Of a DNA stretch of 64,000 nucleotides, positions 26,144-35,367 are shown piece by piece. Under the pieces are notes generated by a model. It did no database searches, was not told the origin of the DNA, and saw only the letters and a program-made list of their open reading frames with translations. A program made the translations under genes and the position numbers. Origin of the DNA: Pseudomonadota bacterium (lineage in GTDB: Bacteria > Pseudomonadota > Gammaproteobacteria > Xanthomonadales > Xanthomonadaceae); the NCBI GenBank assembly GCA_018240435.1, contig JAFEFT010000024.1, positions 91,210 to 155,209 of the forward strand. The letters run 5' to 3'. Numbering within the stretch: the first letter of the stretch is position 1; each line of letters begins with the position of its first letter.

Positions 26144-29044
26144 TCACCGCACCGGCTTGGCCGGCGCCGGCGCGACCGGCTTGCCGTCGGCGTCGATGAC
26201 CGTCACCTGCCCGATGTTCAGGGCGCGAATCGGCGCCTCGATCTTCTTCAGATCGCCGACCACCACCCAGGTCAGGCTCGTCGGCTTGATGATCGCCGCG
26301 GCCCGACCGACCTGATCGAGGCTCACAGCGTCGATGATCGCCGGCTTGCGCTGGGCGTAGTCGTCGCCACGATCGTAGGTGACCATGCCGGCGATCTGCC
26401 CGAGCACGGCGCTGGCGGTCTCGAAGTTGCCGGGCAGACTGCGCGTCTCGTTGTCCTTGACGCGGGCCAGTTCGGCCGCCGTCGCCGGCTTGCTGCCGGT
26501 GACGAAATCGACGATCTCGCGGCGCATTTCGGCCACCGCCGGCGCGGTCTTGTCGATCTGCACCGGCGCATAGGCGATCCACGGCTGCGGCCCGAGCGCG
26601 CCCTCGCCGAAGCTGTAGGCACCGTAGGCCCAGTGCTTGTCCTCGCGCAGGTTCATGTTCAGGCGCGACGAAAATTGCCCGCCGATCACGTCGTTGGCCA
26701 GCAGGAACTGCCAGATGTCCTCGCCCCTGGACGAGCGCGTGGCCTGGCCGACGAGGATGGTGGCCTGCAAGGCGCCGGGCTGGTCGACGAGGAATACCCG
26801 CGGCTGCGCCGGCAGCGTGGTGGCCGCCACCGCCAGCGCAGGCAGCGCCGACGCCGGCGCCTTCCAGTCGCCCAGGTGCTTGTTCAGCAACGGCAGCAAT
26901 TCCGGCAGCGTGATGTCGCCGACGACGATCAGGGTGGCGTTGTCCGGGCGCAGCCAGGTGCGGTCGAAATCGACCAGATCCTGGCGCGTCAGCGACTGGA
27001 TCGAGGCCTCGGTGCCGCGGCCGCTGAGCGGGATGGCATACGGATGCCCGGCCTGGTACATCAACGGCGGCAGCAGGCGCATCGCCAGCGCCGTCGGCTG
27101 CGTCTTTTCCTGGGCGATGCCGGCGATCCAGGTCTTGCGCACGCGCTCGATCTCGGCGGGCGCGAAGGTCGGCCGCAGCACCACGTCGGCATACAGGGCC
27201 AGCGACGGATCGAGCCGATCCTTGAGCGCGTTGAGCGAGATCGTCTCGGTGTCGAGATCGGCACCGGCGCCGATCTGCGCGCCCAGTTCCTCCTGACGGT
27301 CGCCCAGTGCCAGCGCATCGTAGTTGCCGGCGCCCTGGACATGCATGCCGATGGTGAAGTTGGCGGTGCCGAGCTTGTGCCCCTGGTCGGCCGCGAAACC
27401 GCCGCCGAACTGCATCGACATCTGCACCACCGGGATCTCATGGCGCTCGGCGAGAATCACCTTCAGGCCGTTGCCGAGGGTGGCGCCCTGCAGGGCGGGG
27501 AAACGCAGCGCCGGGAACGACGTCGGCATCGGCACGCCCTTGCTGCGATCGACATCCGAGGCCAGCGTCTTGAACTTCGGATCGATCTGTGGCGCCGGCC
27601 GCTTGGCGGTGGCGAACGGCTGCCCGGCGGTGGAGTCGTTGCCCTGCTCCGGCCGCGCCTGTCCGGCCGCCACTGGTTGCACCAGCAGCACGTAATCGTT
27701 GTTGCCCAGCCATTGCCGGCCGGTCGCCGCCAGCTGCGCCGGCGTGGCGCTGGCGAGCACCTGCTCGCTCTTGCGGAAGCAGCCCGGATCGCCGGTGAAC
27801 ACCGCGCACTGCGCCAGCACGTCGGCCTTGCCGCCGAAGCCGCCGATGCGCTCGACGCCGCGGATGAAGCCGGCGCGGTAGACCGTTTGTGCCCGCGCCG
27901 TCTCGGCGGCACTCGGGCCATCCTTGAGCAGTCGCTGCAATTCCTCGTCGATGATCGCCTCGACCTTGGCCGGGTCGACGCCGGGCTTGACGTCGGCCTC
28001 GATCACGAACTGCCCGCCCAATTCGGAGGTGTCCACGGCGGCGCTGACGCGATCGACCAGCTTGTCGTGATGCACCAGGCGCGTGTCCAGCCGCGACGAA
28101 CGGCTGCCGCCCAGCACCTGCGCCAGCAGGCTCAGGCGATCGGCGTCGGCGCTGGCGAAACCGGGGATGTTCCAGGCGCGGTAGATGCGCGGCTGCGCCA
28201 CCCGGTCGGTCAGAGTGGCGCGGATCGGCTTGGCCAGTGGCGCTGGCCAGGGCTGCTGCCGCGGCAGTGTCGGCGAGGCCGGGATGTCGCCGAAATAGCG
28301 TGTCACCTTGGCCTTGGCGGTGGCCAGGTCGATATCGCCGGCCAGCACCAGCACGCAGTTGTTGGGGCCGTACCAGTTGCGGAACCACGCCTTGACGTCG
28401 TCCAGCGCGGCGGCATCGAGATCGGCCTTGGCGCCGATGGTGGTGTGGTGGTACGGGTGCGCCGCCGGGTACATCGCCGCCACCAGGGTCTCGTTGACCA
28501 TACCGTAGGGCTGGTTCTCGCCCTGCCGCTTCTCGTTCTCGACCACGCCACGCTGCTCGTCCAAAGCCGCCTGGTCGATACCGCCGAGCAGGTGGCCCAT
28601 GCGGTCCGATTCCATCCACAACGCCATGTCCAGCGCGGTGGTGGGCACGTTCTCGAAGAAATTGGTGCGGTCGGAATTGGTGGTGCCGTTCTGGTTGGTG
28701 GCACCGACTTTTTCGAACGGATCGAAGAATTCGCCGTGGTGGTTTTCCGAACCCTGGAACATCAGGTGCTCGTACAGATGCGCAAAGCCGGTCTTGCCCG
28801 GCAGTTCGTCCTTGGAGCCGACGTGGTACCACAGGTTGACGGCCACGATCGGCGCCTTGTGGTCCTCGTGCACGATCACCCGCAGGCCATTGGGCAGGGT
28901 GAATTCCTGGTAAGGGATGTCGACGCTGGCCGAAGCCGGCGCCGGTGCCGGGGCAACCGGGGCGGCGATGGCGGGAATGGCGAGGGCCGCGGCAAGGCAG
29001 CTGGCAAGCAGGCCGCGACGCGGCATGCGCAAAGTGGCGATCAT
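26144..29044 (-). CDS. M16 family zinc protease (two-lobed, exported)
   Basis: A 966-residue pitrilysin/insulinase-family metallopeptidase. A signal peptide (1-27) is followed by an Ala/Pro linker, then four M16-type domains in two halves. The N-terminal half is active: inverted zinc motif HLYEH at residues 89-93, with a downstream glutamate in 'VVENEKRQGENQPYG'. The C-terminal half ('LGNGLKVILAERHEIPVVQ') lacks HxxEH, as expected for the non-catalytic lobe. It probably degrades peptides in the periplasm. The ATG at 29044 is the family N-terminus. It is divergent from trmL. Confidence 0.93.
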   Translation of the reverse strand: MIATLRMPRRGLLASCLAAALAIPAIAAPVAPAPAPASASVDIPYQEFTLPNGLRVIVHEDHKAPIVAVNLWYHVGSKDELPGKTGFAHLYEHLMFQGSENHHGEFFDPFEKVGATNQNGTTNSDRTNFFENVPTTALDMALWMESDRMGHLLGGIDQAALDEQRGVVENEKRQGENQPYGMVNETLVAAMYPAAHPYHHTTIGAKADLDAAALDDVKAWFRNWYGPNNCVLVLAGDIDLATAKAKVTRYFGDIPASPTLPRQQPWPAPLAKPIRATLTDRVAQPRIYRAWNIPGFASADADRLSLLAQVLGGSRSSRLDTRLVHHDKLVDRVSAAVDTSELGGQFVIEADVKPGVDPAKVEAIIDEELQRLLKDGPSAAETARAQTVYRAGFIRGVERIGGFGGKADVLAQCAVFTGDPGCFRKSEQVLASATPAQLAATGRQWLGNNDYVLLVQPVAAGQARPEQGNDSTAGQPFATAKRPAPQIDPKFKTLASDVDRSKGVPMPTSFPALRFPALQGATLGNGLKVILAERHEIPVVQMSMQFGGGFAADQGHKLGTANFTIGMHVQGAGNYDALALGDRQEELGAQIGAGADLDTETISLNALKDRLDPSLALYADVVLRPTFAPAEIERVRKTWIAGIAQEKTQPTALAMRLLPPLMYQAGHPYAIPLSGRGTEASIQSLTRQDLVDFDRTWLRPDNATLIVVGDITLPELLPLLNKHLGDWKAPASALPALAVAATTLPAQPRVFLVDQPGALQATILVGQATRSSRGEDIWQFLLANDVIGGQFSSRLNMNLREDKHWAYGAYSFGEGALGPQPWIAYAPVQIDKTAPAVAEMRREIVDFVTGSKPATAAELARVKDNETRSLPGNFETASAVLGQIAGMVTYDRGDDYAQRKPAIIDAVSLDQVGRAAAIIKPTSLTWVVVGDLKKIEAPIRALNIGQVTVIDADGKPVAPAPAKPVR

Positions 29045-29217
29045 CGGAAGTCCTGGAAGTCGAGATGGTGGCGATTCGCGGCTGGCGCGAGCCGACTCGG
29101 CATTCTAGCGCCTGGCCCGAGCCGCTGCGGTTCGCTGCCGCATCCGTGGGACAATGACGGCTCGCCGCGACCGCCACGACGCCCCCGGTCGGCCGCTGCC
29201 ACTGCCGACCGCCGCGC

Positions 29218-29673
29218 ATGCACGTCATCCTCCACCAGCCGGAAATCCCGCCCAACACCGGCAACGTGATCCGGCTGTGCGCCAACACCGGCGCCCGCCT
29301 GCACCTGATCGAGCCGCTCGGCTTTGCGCTCGACGATGCCCGCCTGCGCCGTGCCGGCCTGGACTACCACGAATACGCCCGCGTGCAGGTACACGCCGAT
29401 CTGCCCGCCTGTCTGGCGGCGCTCGGCGCGGCGCGCGTGTTCGCGCTGTCCACCCGCGGCAGCGTGCGCTACGACACGCCGGCGTTCGCCGACGACGACG
29501 CCTTCCTGTTTGGCGCCGAAACCCGGGGCTTGCCTGCCGACGTGCTGGCGGCGATCCCGGCGGCGCAGCAGCTGCGCTTGCCGATGCGCCCGCACAATCG
29601 CAGCCTGAATCTGTCCAACGCGGTCGCGGTGATGGTGTACGAGGCATGGCGGCAACGCGGCTTTGCCGGCTGA
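29218..29673 (+). CDS. trmL: tRNA (cytidine/uridine-34-2'-O)-methyltransferase TrmL
   Basis: A 151-residue SPOUT methyltransferase that methylates the wobble ribose of tRNA-Leu. The N-terminus 'MHVILHQPEIPPNTGNVIRL' and the knotted C-terminal segment with 'LFGAETRGLP' and 'LPMRPHNRSLNLSNAVAV' are diagnostic and complete. It starts at ATG 29218; there is no conserved sequence upstream. It is convergent with yraN, with 18 bp between stops, and divergent from the M16 protease. Confidence 0.95.
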   Translation: MHVILHQPEIPPNTGNVIRLCANTGARLHLIEPLGFALDDARLRRAGLDYHEYARVQVHADLPACLAALGAARVFALSTRGSVRYDTPAFADDDAFLFGAETRGLPADVLAAIPAAQQLRLPMRPHNRSLNLSNAVAVMVYEAWRQRGFAG

Positions 29674-29691
29674 TCGCCCGTTGCGAATGGA

Positions 29692-30075
29692 TCAGCCGGC
29701 CTCGAAGGCGTTGCGGATCCAGTCCACGCGCGGCGCGCTGGCATCGCCATCGATGGCGATCACATCGAACCGACACGGCGCCGCAGCGAGCGCCGGGTGC
29801 GCTGCCAGAAAGCTCTGCGCGGCGCGCACCAGCTTGCGCTGCTTGCCGGCATCCACCGACGCCACGCTGCCGCCGTAACCATCGCCACGGCGATAACGCA
29901 CCTCGACGAACACCACGGCATCGCGTTCGCGCATCACCAGGTCGATTTCACCGTGGCGAAAACGCGCGTTGCTGACCAGCCAGCGCAGGCCGGCCGCTTC
30001 CAGATGCTTGCGGGCGATGGCCTCGCCGGCGGCACCGGCGGCGTGGCGATCGGCGGCGGCGGGGCGCGGCGGCAA
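29692..30075 (-). CDS. yraN: YraN/UPF0102 endonuclease-like protein
   Basis: A protein of about 127 residues of the UPF0102/YraN family, which has a restriction-endonuclease-like fold. The signature is '[18 protein letters not shown]' followed by '[10 protein letters not shown]', giving the E...D..ExK-like metal site, although the usual lysine is replaced by arginine here ('VEVRYRR'). The frame has no ATG near the family N-terminus; TTG at 30075, seven bases after the lpoA stop, gives the right length ('[21 protein letters not shown]'-like start). An ATG at 30222 would overlap lpoA by 140 bp. lpoA-yraN is the usual gene order, and YraN probably acts in the cytoplasm. Confidence 0.85.
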   Translation of the reverse strand: MPPRPAAADRHAAGAAGEAIARKHLEAAGLRWLVSNARFRHGEIDLVMRERDAVVFVEVRYRRGDGYGGSVASVDAGKQRKLVRAAQSFLAAHPALAAAPCRFDVIAIDGDASAPRVDWIRNAFEAG

Positions 30076-30082
30076 GGGCGCG

Positions 30083-31840
30083 TCAGGGCGCGTTGCTGGC
30101 CGCCGGTTCGAGGCGCAAGGCGTCGTCCTGCACCGGCCGGCCGCGACCTCCGGCGAACACCGCCCACGCGCTGTCGCGGCTGACGTTGCCCAATCCATCC
30201 AGATGCAATTCGCCGGTGGCACCGCTGACGCTGGCCTGTGGGCTGACGGCCAGCGCTTCCATGTACGCCGTCAGCCGCCAGGCATCGGCACCGAACGCGA
30301 ACAGGCGCAGACCGCCGCCGCGCACCGAGGGCAGCTTGCCGCCGAGCGAGCCGGCATCGGGAAGGCCGTTGACCGGGTGCAGCAGCCACGCCAGCTCGGG
30401 ATATTCGATGCCGTCGAGTTCCTGATCGAGCCGGGCATTGCCGCCACCGACGAGAATCAGCGAGGTCGCCACCCGCGGCACCGGCCGATAGCCGTCGACC
30501 GGCAATTGCGATGCCAGCATCCGCGCCGCTGGCGCTTTCAAGGCAATGAAAATGGCATCGTATTGATCACCGGTTTTGGCCAGCGTGTCCTTGAGGATCG
30601 GTCCGTAATTGGGGCCGTTGTCGGCGATGGTCGCCTCGGCGGCGATGACGCCACCGCCCGCCGCATAGGCTTCGCGGAACGCCGCCAGCGCACGGGTGGC
30701 GTTGTCGTCGCGCGAGGCGAACACGATCGTGCGCTGCAAATGCTTGCCGAGCAGGCGGTGGGCGGCGGCGATGCCTTCGTCCTCGGGCGCCAGCGCGAAG
30801 CTCTCGCTGGCCGGCGGTGCCGGCTTGTCGGAACGGTTGAGGGCAAGGATGGGCACCGTCACGTCGGCGCGCGCGAACAGCGCCGAAACCTGCTCGCGAC
30901 CGAGCGGGCCGACCACGAAATCGCAGCCGTCGGCGACCGCCTTGCGATAGGCGTCGAGGGCACCGCCGGCGCTATCGGAGCTGTCGTAGAACTTCAACTC
31001 CGGGCGCCGCCGGGTCTCGGCGTAATAGGCGGTCATGAAGCCATCGCGCACCGCCGCCCCGGCGATCGCCACAGAGCCGGTGGTCGGCAGCAGCACCGCG
31101 ACTTTCAGCGGCGGTCGATAGCCATCGTCATCGGCCGGCGGCCGTTCGGGATGCAGCGACACCGCGCTGGCCGCCAGCGGATGCGGCAGCGGCAGGCCGC
31201 GCGCCATCAGCGCGTGCGCCGCATCCGGGTACAACGGATGCCCGGCCGGCAAGGCGGCGGCATCGTGGGCGAGGGTGGCATCGTTGACGCCTTGCAGCAG
31301 CTTGCGGATGCGTTGGCGGCTGGCGATCGCCTGATGGCGCGATTCGGTCTGCGCGAGTACGGCCAGCGCTGCCGCCGCGCCGAAGCGATCGCCGCTGGCC
31401 TCCAGCGCAATCGCTCGCGCACGCTGCCAGCGCGCCGACAGCTCGGCCGGGATCGCGCCATCGGCGAGGTTCAGACCGGCCGTCGCCTGCGCCGGGTGGC
31501 CATCGGCGATGGCGAACTCGGCGCCCAACAGGCGATAGCGAACGCCATCGGCACCACCGAGATGTTTCGGATCGACCTGGGCGAAATCCCGGCGCGCCGC
31601 CGCGTGCTCGCCGGCGAGCTGCCAGGCATTGGCCGCGCGCACCGCCAGCACGCTGCGCAGCGAACTGCCGGCATCGGCCATCTGCGCCTCGTAGGCGCGC
31701 GCCGCCTCGCGCGCATGGCCATTGGCGAGCGTGCGGTCGGCCGCTTGCGTTTGCGGCGGAACCGTCGCGACCTCGCCGACGCTGGCGCATCCGACGATCA
31801 GCAGGGCGAGCAGCGGCGGTAACAGATGTTTGATGCGCAT
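30083..31840 (-). CDS. lpoA: Penicillin-binding protein activator LpoA-like lipoprotein
   Basis: A 585-residue LppC/LpoA-family outer-membrane lipoprotein, which in E. coli activates PBP1A. The signal peptide has the lipobox 'LLIVGC' with cysteine 18. An N-terminal helical TPR-like half (about 30-210) is followed by a periplasmic-binding-protein-like half starting '[17 protein letters not shown]', with '[16 protein letters not shown]' and '[15 protein letters not shown]'. The start is ATG 31840; ATG 31849 adds three residues. It is divergent from rsmI (60 bp) and followed closely by yraN, the standard order. Confidence 0.9.
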   Translation of the reverse strand: MRIKHLLPPLLALLIVGCASVGEVATVPPQTQAADRTLANGHAREAARAYEAQMADAGSSLRSVLAVRAANAWQLAGEHAAARRDFAQVDPKHLGGADGVRYRLLGAEFAIADGHPAQATAGLNLADGAIPAELSARWQRARAIALEASGDRFGAAAALAVLAQTESRHQAIASRQRIRKLLQGVNDATLAHDAAALPAGHPLYPDAAHALMARGLPLPHPLAASAVSLHPERPPADDDGYRPPLKVAVLLPTTGSVAIAGAAVRDGFMTAYYAETRRRPELKFYDSSDSAGGALDAYRKAVADGCDFVVGPLGREQVSALFARADVTVPILALNRSDKPAPPASESFALAPEDEGIAAAHRLLGKHLQRTIVFASRDDNATRALAAFREAYAAGGGVIAAEATIADNGPNYGPILKDTLAKTGDQYDAIFIALKAPAARMLASQLPVDGYRPVPRVATSLILVGGGNARLDQELDGIEYPELAWLLHPVNGLPDAGSLGGKLPSVRGGGLRLFAFGADAWRLTAYMEALAVSPQASVSGATGELHLDGLGNVSRDSAWAVFAGGRGRPVQDDALRLEPAASNAP

Positions 31841-31900
31841 GGCGTGCATTCTTGCCGGGACGCGGGAATCATACCCGCACGCGCTGCGCCCGGAGGCATC

Positions 31901-32752
31901 ATGACGGCTGGAACCTTGTACGTGGTGGCGACGCCGATCGGCAACCTCGGCGATTTTTCGCCGCGCGCGATCGACACCCTGCGCCGGGTCGATGCGATCT
32001 GCTGCGAGGACACCCGCCACAGCCGGCCGCTGCTGGCCCAGCACGGCATCGAGCGACCGCTGCTGGCGCTGCACGAGCACAACGAGGCGCAGCTCGCGGC
32101 GACGCTGGTCGAACGCCTGCTCGGCGGGCAATCGCTGGCGCTGATATCCGATGCCGGCACGCCGCTGGTGAGCGATCCGGGCTTTCGCCTCGTGCGCGCC
32201 ACGCGCGACGCCGGCGTGCGCGTCAGCCCGTTGCCCGGCGCCTGCGCGGCGATCGCGGCGCTGTCGGTGGCCGGCATCGCCAGCGATCGCTTCGTGTTCG
32301 AAGGCTTCCTGCCGGCCAAGCCGGCCGCCCGCCGCGCGCGCCTGCTCGAACTGGCGTCCGAATCGCGCACGCTGGTGCTGTACGAATCCGCGCATCGCAT
32401 CGTCGAGATGCTCGCCGATGCCCGCGCGGTGCTGGGCGACGAACGCCACGCGGCGATCGCACGCGAGCTGACCAAGGTCTTCGAAACCGTGCTCGACGGC
32501 AGTCTGGCAAGCCTGTATGCGCGCGTCGAAGCCGACCCCGACCAGCGCCGCGGCGAGTTCGTGGTGATCGTCGCCGGCGTCGGCGACGCCGCCGAGGCCA
32601 AACTCGCGCAAGGGCGCCGGCTGTACACCCAACTCAGCGAGCACCTGCCGCCGTCGCAGGCCGCCAAACTGGCGGCGGAGCTGAGCGGCGCACCGCGCAA
32701 GGCGTTGTACGGGGCAGAGGACAGAGGACAGAGGACAGAGGACAGAGGGTAG
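31901..32752 (+). CDS. rsmI: 16S rRNA (cytidine-1402-2'-O)-methyltransferase RsmI
   Basis: A 283-residue tetrapyrrole-methylase-fold enzyme that methylates the ribose of C1402. Motifs: 'TLYVVATPIGNLGDFSPRA', 'CCEDTRHSRPLL', 'LISDAGTPLVSDPG' and 'ELTKVFETVLDGSL', all at the expected spacing. The ATG at 31901 has GGAGG upstream. The last twelve codons ('AEDRGQRTEDRG') are translated from a heptamer repeat array, and the stop follows it, so the natural C-terminus seems to have been rewritten by the repeat. rnpB lies just downstream. Confidence 0.95.
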   Translation: MTAGTLYVVATPIGNLGDFSPRAIDTLRRVDAICCEDTRHSRPLLAQHGIERPLLALHEHNEAQLAATLVERLLGGQSLALISDAGTPLVSDPGFRLVRATRDAGVRVSPLPGACAAIAALSVAGIASDRFVFEGFLPAKPAARRARLLELASESRTLVLYESAHRIVEMLADARAVLGDERHAAIARELTKVFETVLDGSLASLYARVEADPDQRRGEFVVIVAGVGDAAEAKLAQGRRLYTQLSEHLPPSQAAKLAAELSGAPRKALYGAEDRGQRTEDRG

Positions 32753-32874
32753 TCAGTATTCAGTTTTCCGTGGGTGTGGCGTCGCTTTATCGATTGACCC
32801 GGCCCGCTCCGTTCTCACTGTCTACTGTCCACTGTTCACTGTTCACCCTCTGTCCTCTGTCCTCTGTCCTCTGT
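32721..32874. repeat. Perfect 29-bp inverted repeat made of heptamers
   Basis: The left arm (32721-32749, GAGGACA units) is the last codons of rsmI and its stop region; the right arm (32846-32874, TGTCCTC units) ends 14 bp before rnpB. The arms are exactly complementary over 29 bp, with a 96-nt loop. The RNA would form a very stable stem between rsmI and rnpB. Confidence 0.9.
32817..32844. repeat. Heptamer array (ACTGTYC)
   Basis: Four units (ACTGTCT, ACTGTCC, ACTGTTC, ACTGTTC) lie immediately before, and in the same 7-bp phase as, the TGTCCTC array that leads into rnpB. Confidence 0.8.
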
Positions 32875-32888
32875 ATTCTGGCAACGGC

Positions 32889-33260
32889 GGAGCCGGCCAG
32901 ACAGTCGCGTCATGCGCGTCCGTTGCGATGGATGCGGGTGCCGAGGAAAGTCCGGGCTCCACAGGGCACGGTGCCAGGTAACGCCTGGGCGGCGCGAGCC
33001 GACGGAAAGTGCAACAGAAAGATACCGCCTGCGTCATCCGGTTCGCCGGTGGCGCCGGTAAGGGTGAAATGGTGCGGCAAGAGCGCACCGCGAGCCTGGC
33101 AACAGGCCGGCACGGCAAACCCCACCGGGAGCAAGGCCAAATAGGGTCCTCATGGCGCGGCCCGCGTCGGGACCGGGTAGGCTGCTCGAGCGCCGCGGCG
33201 ACGCGGCGCCTAGAGGAATGACTGTCCACGACAGAACCCGGCTTATCGGCCGGCTCCGCT
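32889..33260 (+). ncRNA. rnpB: RNase P RNA (class A)
   Basis: About 372 nt of bacterial type A RNase P RNA, the catalytic RNA that matures tRNA 5' ends. The conserved stretches are in order: 'CCAGACAGTCGC' near the start, 'GAGGAAAGTCCGGGCTCCAC', 'GGTGCCAGGTAACGCCTGG', 'GGTAAGGGTGAAA', 'CAAGGCCAAATAGGG', then 'AATGACTGTCCACGACAGAA' and 'CCGGCTTATCGG' at the end. The P1 helix is perfect: GGAGCCGGCC at 32889-32898 pairs with GGCCGGCTCC at 33248-33257. Heptamer repeat arrays flank both sides. No convincing promoter of its own was seen. Confidence 0.96.
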
Positions 33261-33264
33261 TCCT

Positions 33265-33292
33265 GAGGACAGAGGACAGAGGACAGAAGACA
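33265..33292. repeat. Heptamer array (GAGGACA) after rnpB
   Basis: Three GAGGACA units and one GAAGACA begin five bases after the RNase P RNA, in the orientation complementary to the array just before rnpB. Confidence 0.85.
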
Positions 33293-33583
33293 GACGGCAG
33301 ATGGTATTCGGTGGGCAGTCGATGGTGGTTGCCGCCCGCGGTGACGCCAGTGACCCGAGTTCCGCGCCCCGCGCCCCCGAATCTCGTTCGTTGTGCAATG
33401 CAGCGAAAGCGCGGGTGACCGACCGCTTCCGGCCAGCGCAAGGGCCGTGTCCGGGATGTGATCGTCGACACACCAATTTCGACAATTTCAGCCAAAACAA
33501 CGCTTAGTGGATAACTTTTGAACCAGACTCTGAAGTCTGGCGCAAGTCCTTGCCGTGCTTGGAAAAAAATCCTGCGAAAGTTG
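33293..33583. other. Gap between rnpB and mraZ promoter
   Basis: About 290 bp without a gene. A perfect CCAGACT/AGTCTGG hairpin with a 4-nt loop lies at 33523-33540 and may separate the rnpB and dcw transcripts, although no T-run follows. The sequence AGTGGATAA at 33506-33514 matches 8 of 9 positions of a DnaA box. Confidence 0.4.
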
Positions 33584-33612
33584 TTGACAACCCTGTGCGC
33601 GATTCCTATCGT
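33584..33612 (+). promoter_or_regulatory. Promoter of the dcw cluster (mraZ)
   Basis: TTGACA (33584-33589), a 17-bp spacer, then TATCGT (33607-33612). Just downstream, 'CGTGGGGAAACCGGG' and 'TTGTGGTTTTCC' provide TGGG/TGG-type repeats where MraZ would be expected to bind its own promoter, though their spacing is not ideal. Confidence 0.7.
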
Positions 33613-33701
33613 GGCGACTCGTGGGGAAACCGGGTTTTTTGTGGTTTTCCGGGTTAGGATGCGCACCTTCGACGCGTCGGACGACAGGGCACGGATCGGG
33701 C

Positions 33702-34148
33702 ATGTTCCAGGGCGAAACCGCCATCACCATCGACGACAAGGGCCGGTTGGCGATTCCGACCGCCTACCGCGATGCCGTGGCCGGTGAGTGCGGCAATCGT
33801 CTGGTGGTCACCTACAACCCGTTCGAGTCCGGTTCGCTGTACCTGTATCCGCTGCCGGCGTGGGAACGTCTGCGCGATCAGGTCAACGCCTTGCCGCGCG
33901 CCAAGTCGGTCAACCGGATGTTGCAACTCAAGCTGGTCGGCGCGGCGAGCGTGGTCGAGCTCGACGGCAATGGCCGGGTGAGCGTGCCGGCCAGCCATCG
34001 CGCCGCGGTCGGCATCGAAAAGAAAGCGGTTTTGCTGGGCATGGGCGACAAGTTCGAGTTGTGGAGCGAGCAGGCGCACCACGCGCAGATCCGGCAGACC
34101 CTGTCGGATCAGGACATGGGCGCCGACCTGCTCGATCTGAAGCTGTGA
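33702..34148 (+). CDS. mraZ: Transcriptional regulator MraZ
   Basis: A 148-residue AbrB-like dimeric DNA-binding protein that represses the dcw cluster from its own promoter region. It has two swapped-hairpin repeats with the signature '[17 protein letters not shown]' and '[17 protein letters not shown]'. The start is ATG 33702 ('MFQGETAI'), which matches the family N-terminus; longer frames upstream are not conserved. Its stop overlaps the GTG start of rsmH (GTGA). It is the first gene of the division and cell-wall cluster. Confidence 0.96.
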   Translation: MFQGETAITIDDKGRLAIPTAYRDAVAGECGNRLVVTYNPFESGSLYLYPLPAWERLRDQVNALPRAKSVNRMLQLKLVGAASVVELDGNGRVSVPASHRAAVGIEKKAVLLGMGDKFELWSEQAHHAQIRQTLSDQDMGADLLDLKL

Positions 34149-35101
34149 CCGCAGCGGGCGCGGACGCCCGTCCGCTCCATCTGCCGGTGTTGTTCGCGCA
34201 AGTCATGGAAGCGTTGCGCGTGCGCGAAGACGGAATCTACCTCGATGGCACGTTCGGCCGCGGCGGTCATGCCGACGGCGTGCTGGCTCGTTTGCGAAGC
34301 AAGGGAAAACTGCTGCTGATGGACAAGGACCCGGAAGCGATCGCGATGGCGCAGGCACGATTCGCTGCCGATGCGCGCGTGGCCGTCCGTCATGGCAGCT
34401 TCGCCGATCTGGCGCAATGGGATGCCACCGCCGACGGCCTCGATGGCGTGCTGCTGGATCTGGGCGTGTCCTCGCCGCAGCTGGACGATGCGCGGCGCGG
34501 TTTCAGTTTCCGCGCCGATGGCCCGCTCGACATGCGCATGGACAACGCCAGCGGTGAAAGCGCGGCGCAGTGGCTGGCGCGCGCCGACGAACGCGAGATC
34601 GCCGATGTGCTGTGGACGTACGGCGAGGAGCGCAACAGCCGCCGCATCGCCCGCGCCATCGTCGCCGCCCGCGCGCAGCAGCCGATCGTGCGCACCGCGC
34701 AGCTGGCCGAATTGATCGCCGCGCTGGTCGGTCGCGGCGATGGCCGCATCCATCCCGCCACGCGCAGCTTCCAGGCGATCCGCATCTTCATCAATCGCGA
34801 GCTCGATGATCTGCAATCGGGATTGGCGGCGGCGCATGCACGCCTGCGCCCGGGCGGTCGGCTGGCGGTGATCAGTTTCCATTCGCTGGAAGATCGCATC
34901 GTCAAGCAATTCATCGCCGCGCACGCGAAAGCGCCGGCCGGCGATCGCCGCCTGCCGGTGGCGCCGGCATTCACGCCGAGCCTGCGCGCGCTCGGCGCCG
35001 CCATCCATGCCGATGAAACCGAGATCGCCGCCAATGCGCGCGCGCGCAGCGCGGTGCTGCGGGTGGCCGAGAAACTGCCGGTGGCGGAGGCGACGCGATG
35101 A
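34145..35101 (+). CDS. rsmH: 16S rRNA (cytosine-1402-N4)-methyltransferase RsmH
   Basis: A 318-residue SAM-dependent methyltransferase acting on C1402, the same nucleotide that RsmI modifies. SAM motif: '[15 protein letters not shown]'; also '[14 protein letters not shown]', '[15 protein letters not shown]' and '[15 protein letters not shown]'. The first in-frame ATG would remove the conserved '[10 protein letters not shown]' N-terminus, so the GTG at 34145, overlapping the mraZ stop, is chosen. Its stop overlaps the ftsL start. Position and order are standard for dcw. Confidence 0.95.
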   Translation: MTAAGADARPLHLPVLFAQVMEALRVREDGIYLDGTFGRGGHADGVLARLRSKGKLLLMDKDPEAIAMAQARFAADARVAVRHGSFADLAQWDATADGLDGVLLDLGVSSPQLDDARRGFSFRADGPLDMRMDNASGESAAQWLARADEREIADVLWTYGEERNSRRIARAIVAARAQQPIVRTAQLAELIAALVGRGDGRIHPATRSFQAIRIFINRELDDLQSGLAAAHARLRPGGRLAVISFHSLEDRIVKQFIAAHAKAPAGDRRLPVAPAFTPSLRALGAAIHADETEIAANARARSAVLRVAEKLPVAEATR

Positions 35102-35367
35102 GGCTCGGCGCCGCCCTGATCGTGCTGCTGATCGTCGCCACGCTGGGCAGTGGCATGGCGGTCGTCTACGCACGGCAGATGCATCGCGACATGTTCATCC
35201 AGCTCAATGGACTGCAACGCGAGCGCGACGATCTCAACATCGAGTTCGGCAAGTTGCAGCTCGAACAGGCGACGTGGGCGGAAAACAATCGCATCGAGCA
35301 GATCGCCACCGGCAAGCTCGGCATGGTCTATCCCAACAGCAAGGACGTCGTGGTGGTGCGGCCATGA
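35098..35367 (+). CDS. ftsL: Cell division protein FtsL
   Basis: An 89-residue single-pass inner-membrane protein. Residues 1-22 are the transmembrane segment ('[20 protein letters not shown]'), and the rest is a periplasmic coiled coil ('[20 protein letters not shown]'). FtsL forms the FtsQLB complex that activates the FtsWI synthase. The sequence is poorly conserved, but position between rsmH and ftsI, length and topology identify it. It overlaps rsmH by 4 bp (ATGA) and ftsI starts 4 bp before its end. Confidence 0.92.
   Translation: MRLGAALIVLLIVATLGSGMAVVYARQMHRDMFIQLNGLQRERDDLNIEFGKLQLEQATWAENNRIEQIATGKLGMVYPNSKDVVVVRP

Noticed and set aside
25949-29269. 1106-codon plus-strand frame opposite the M16 protease
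   Set aside because: A GC-driven shadow frame with Arg/His/Gln-rich composition and no domain; the protease on the other strand is certain.
33506-33514. Replication origin near mraZ
   Set aside because: Only one imperfect DnaA box, with no cluster, AT-rich unwinding region or dnaA gene nearby.
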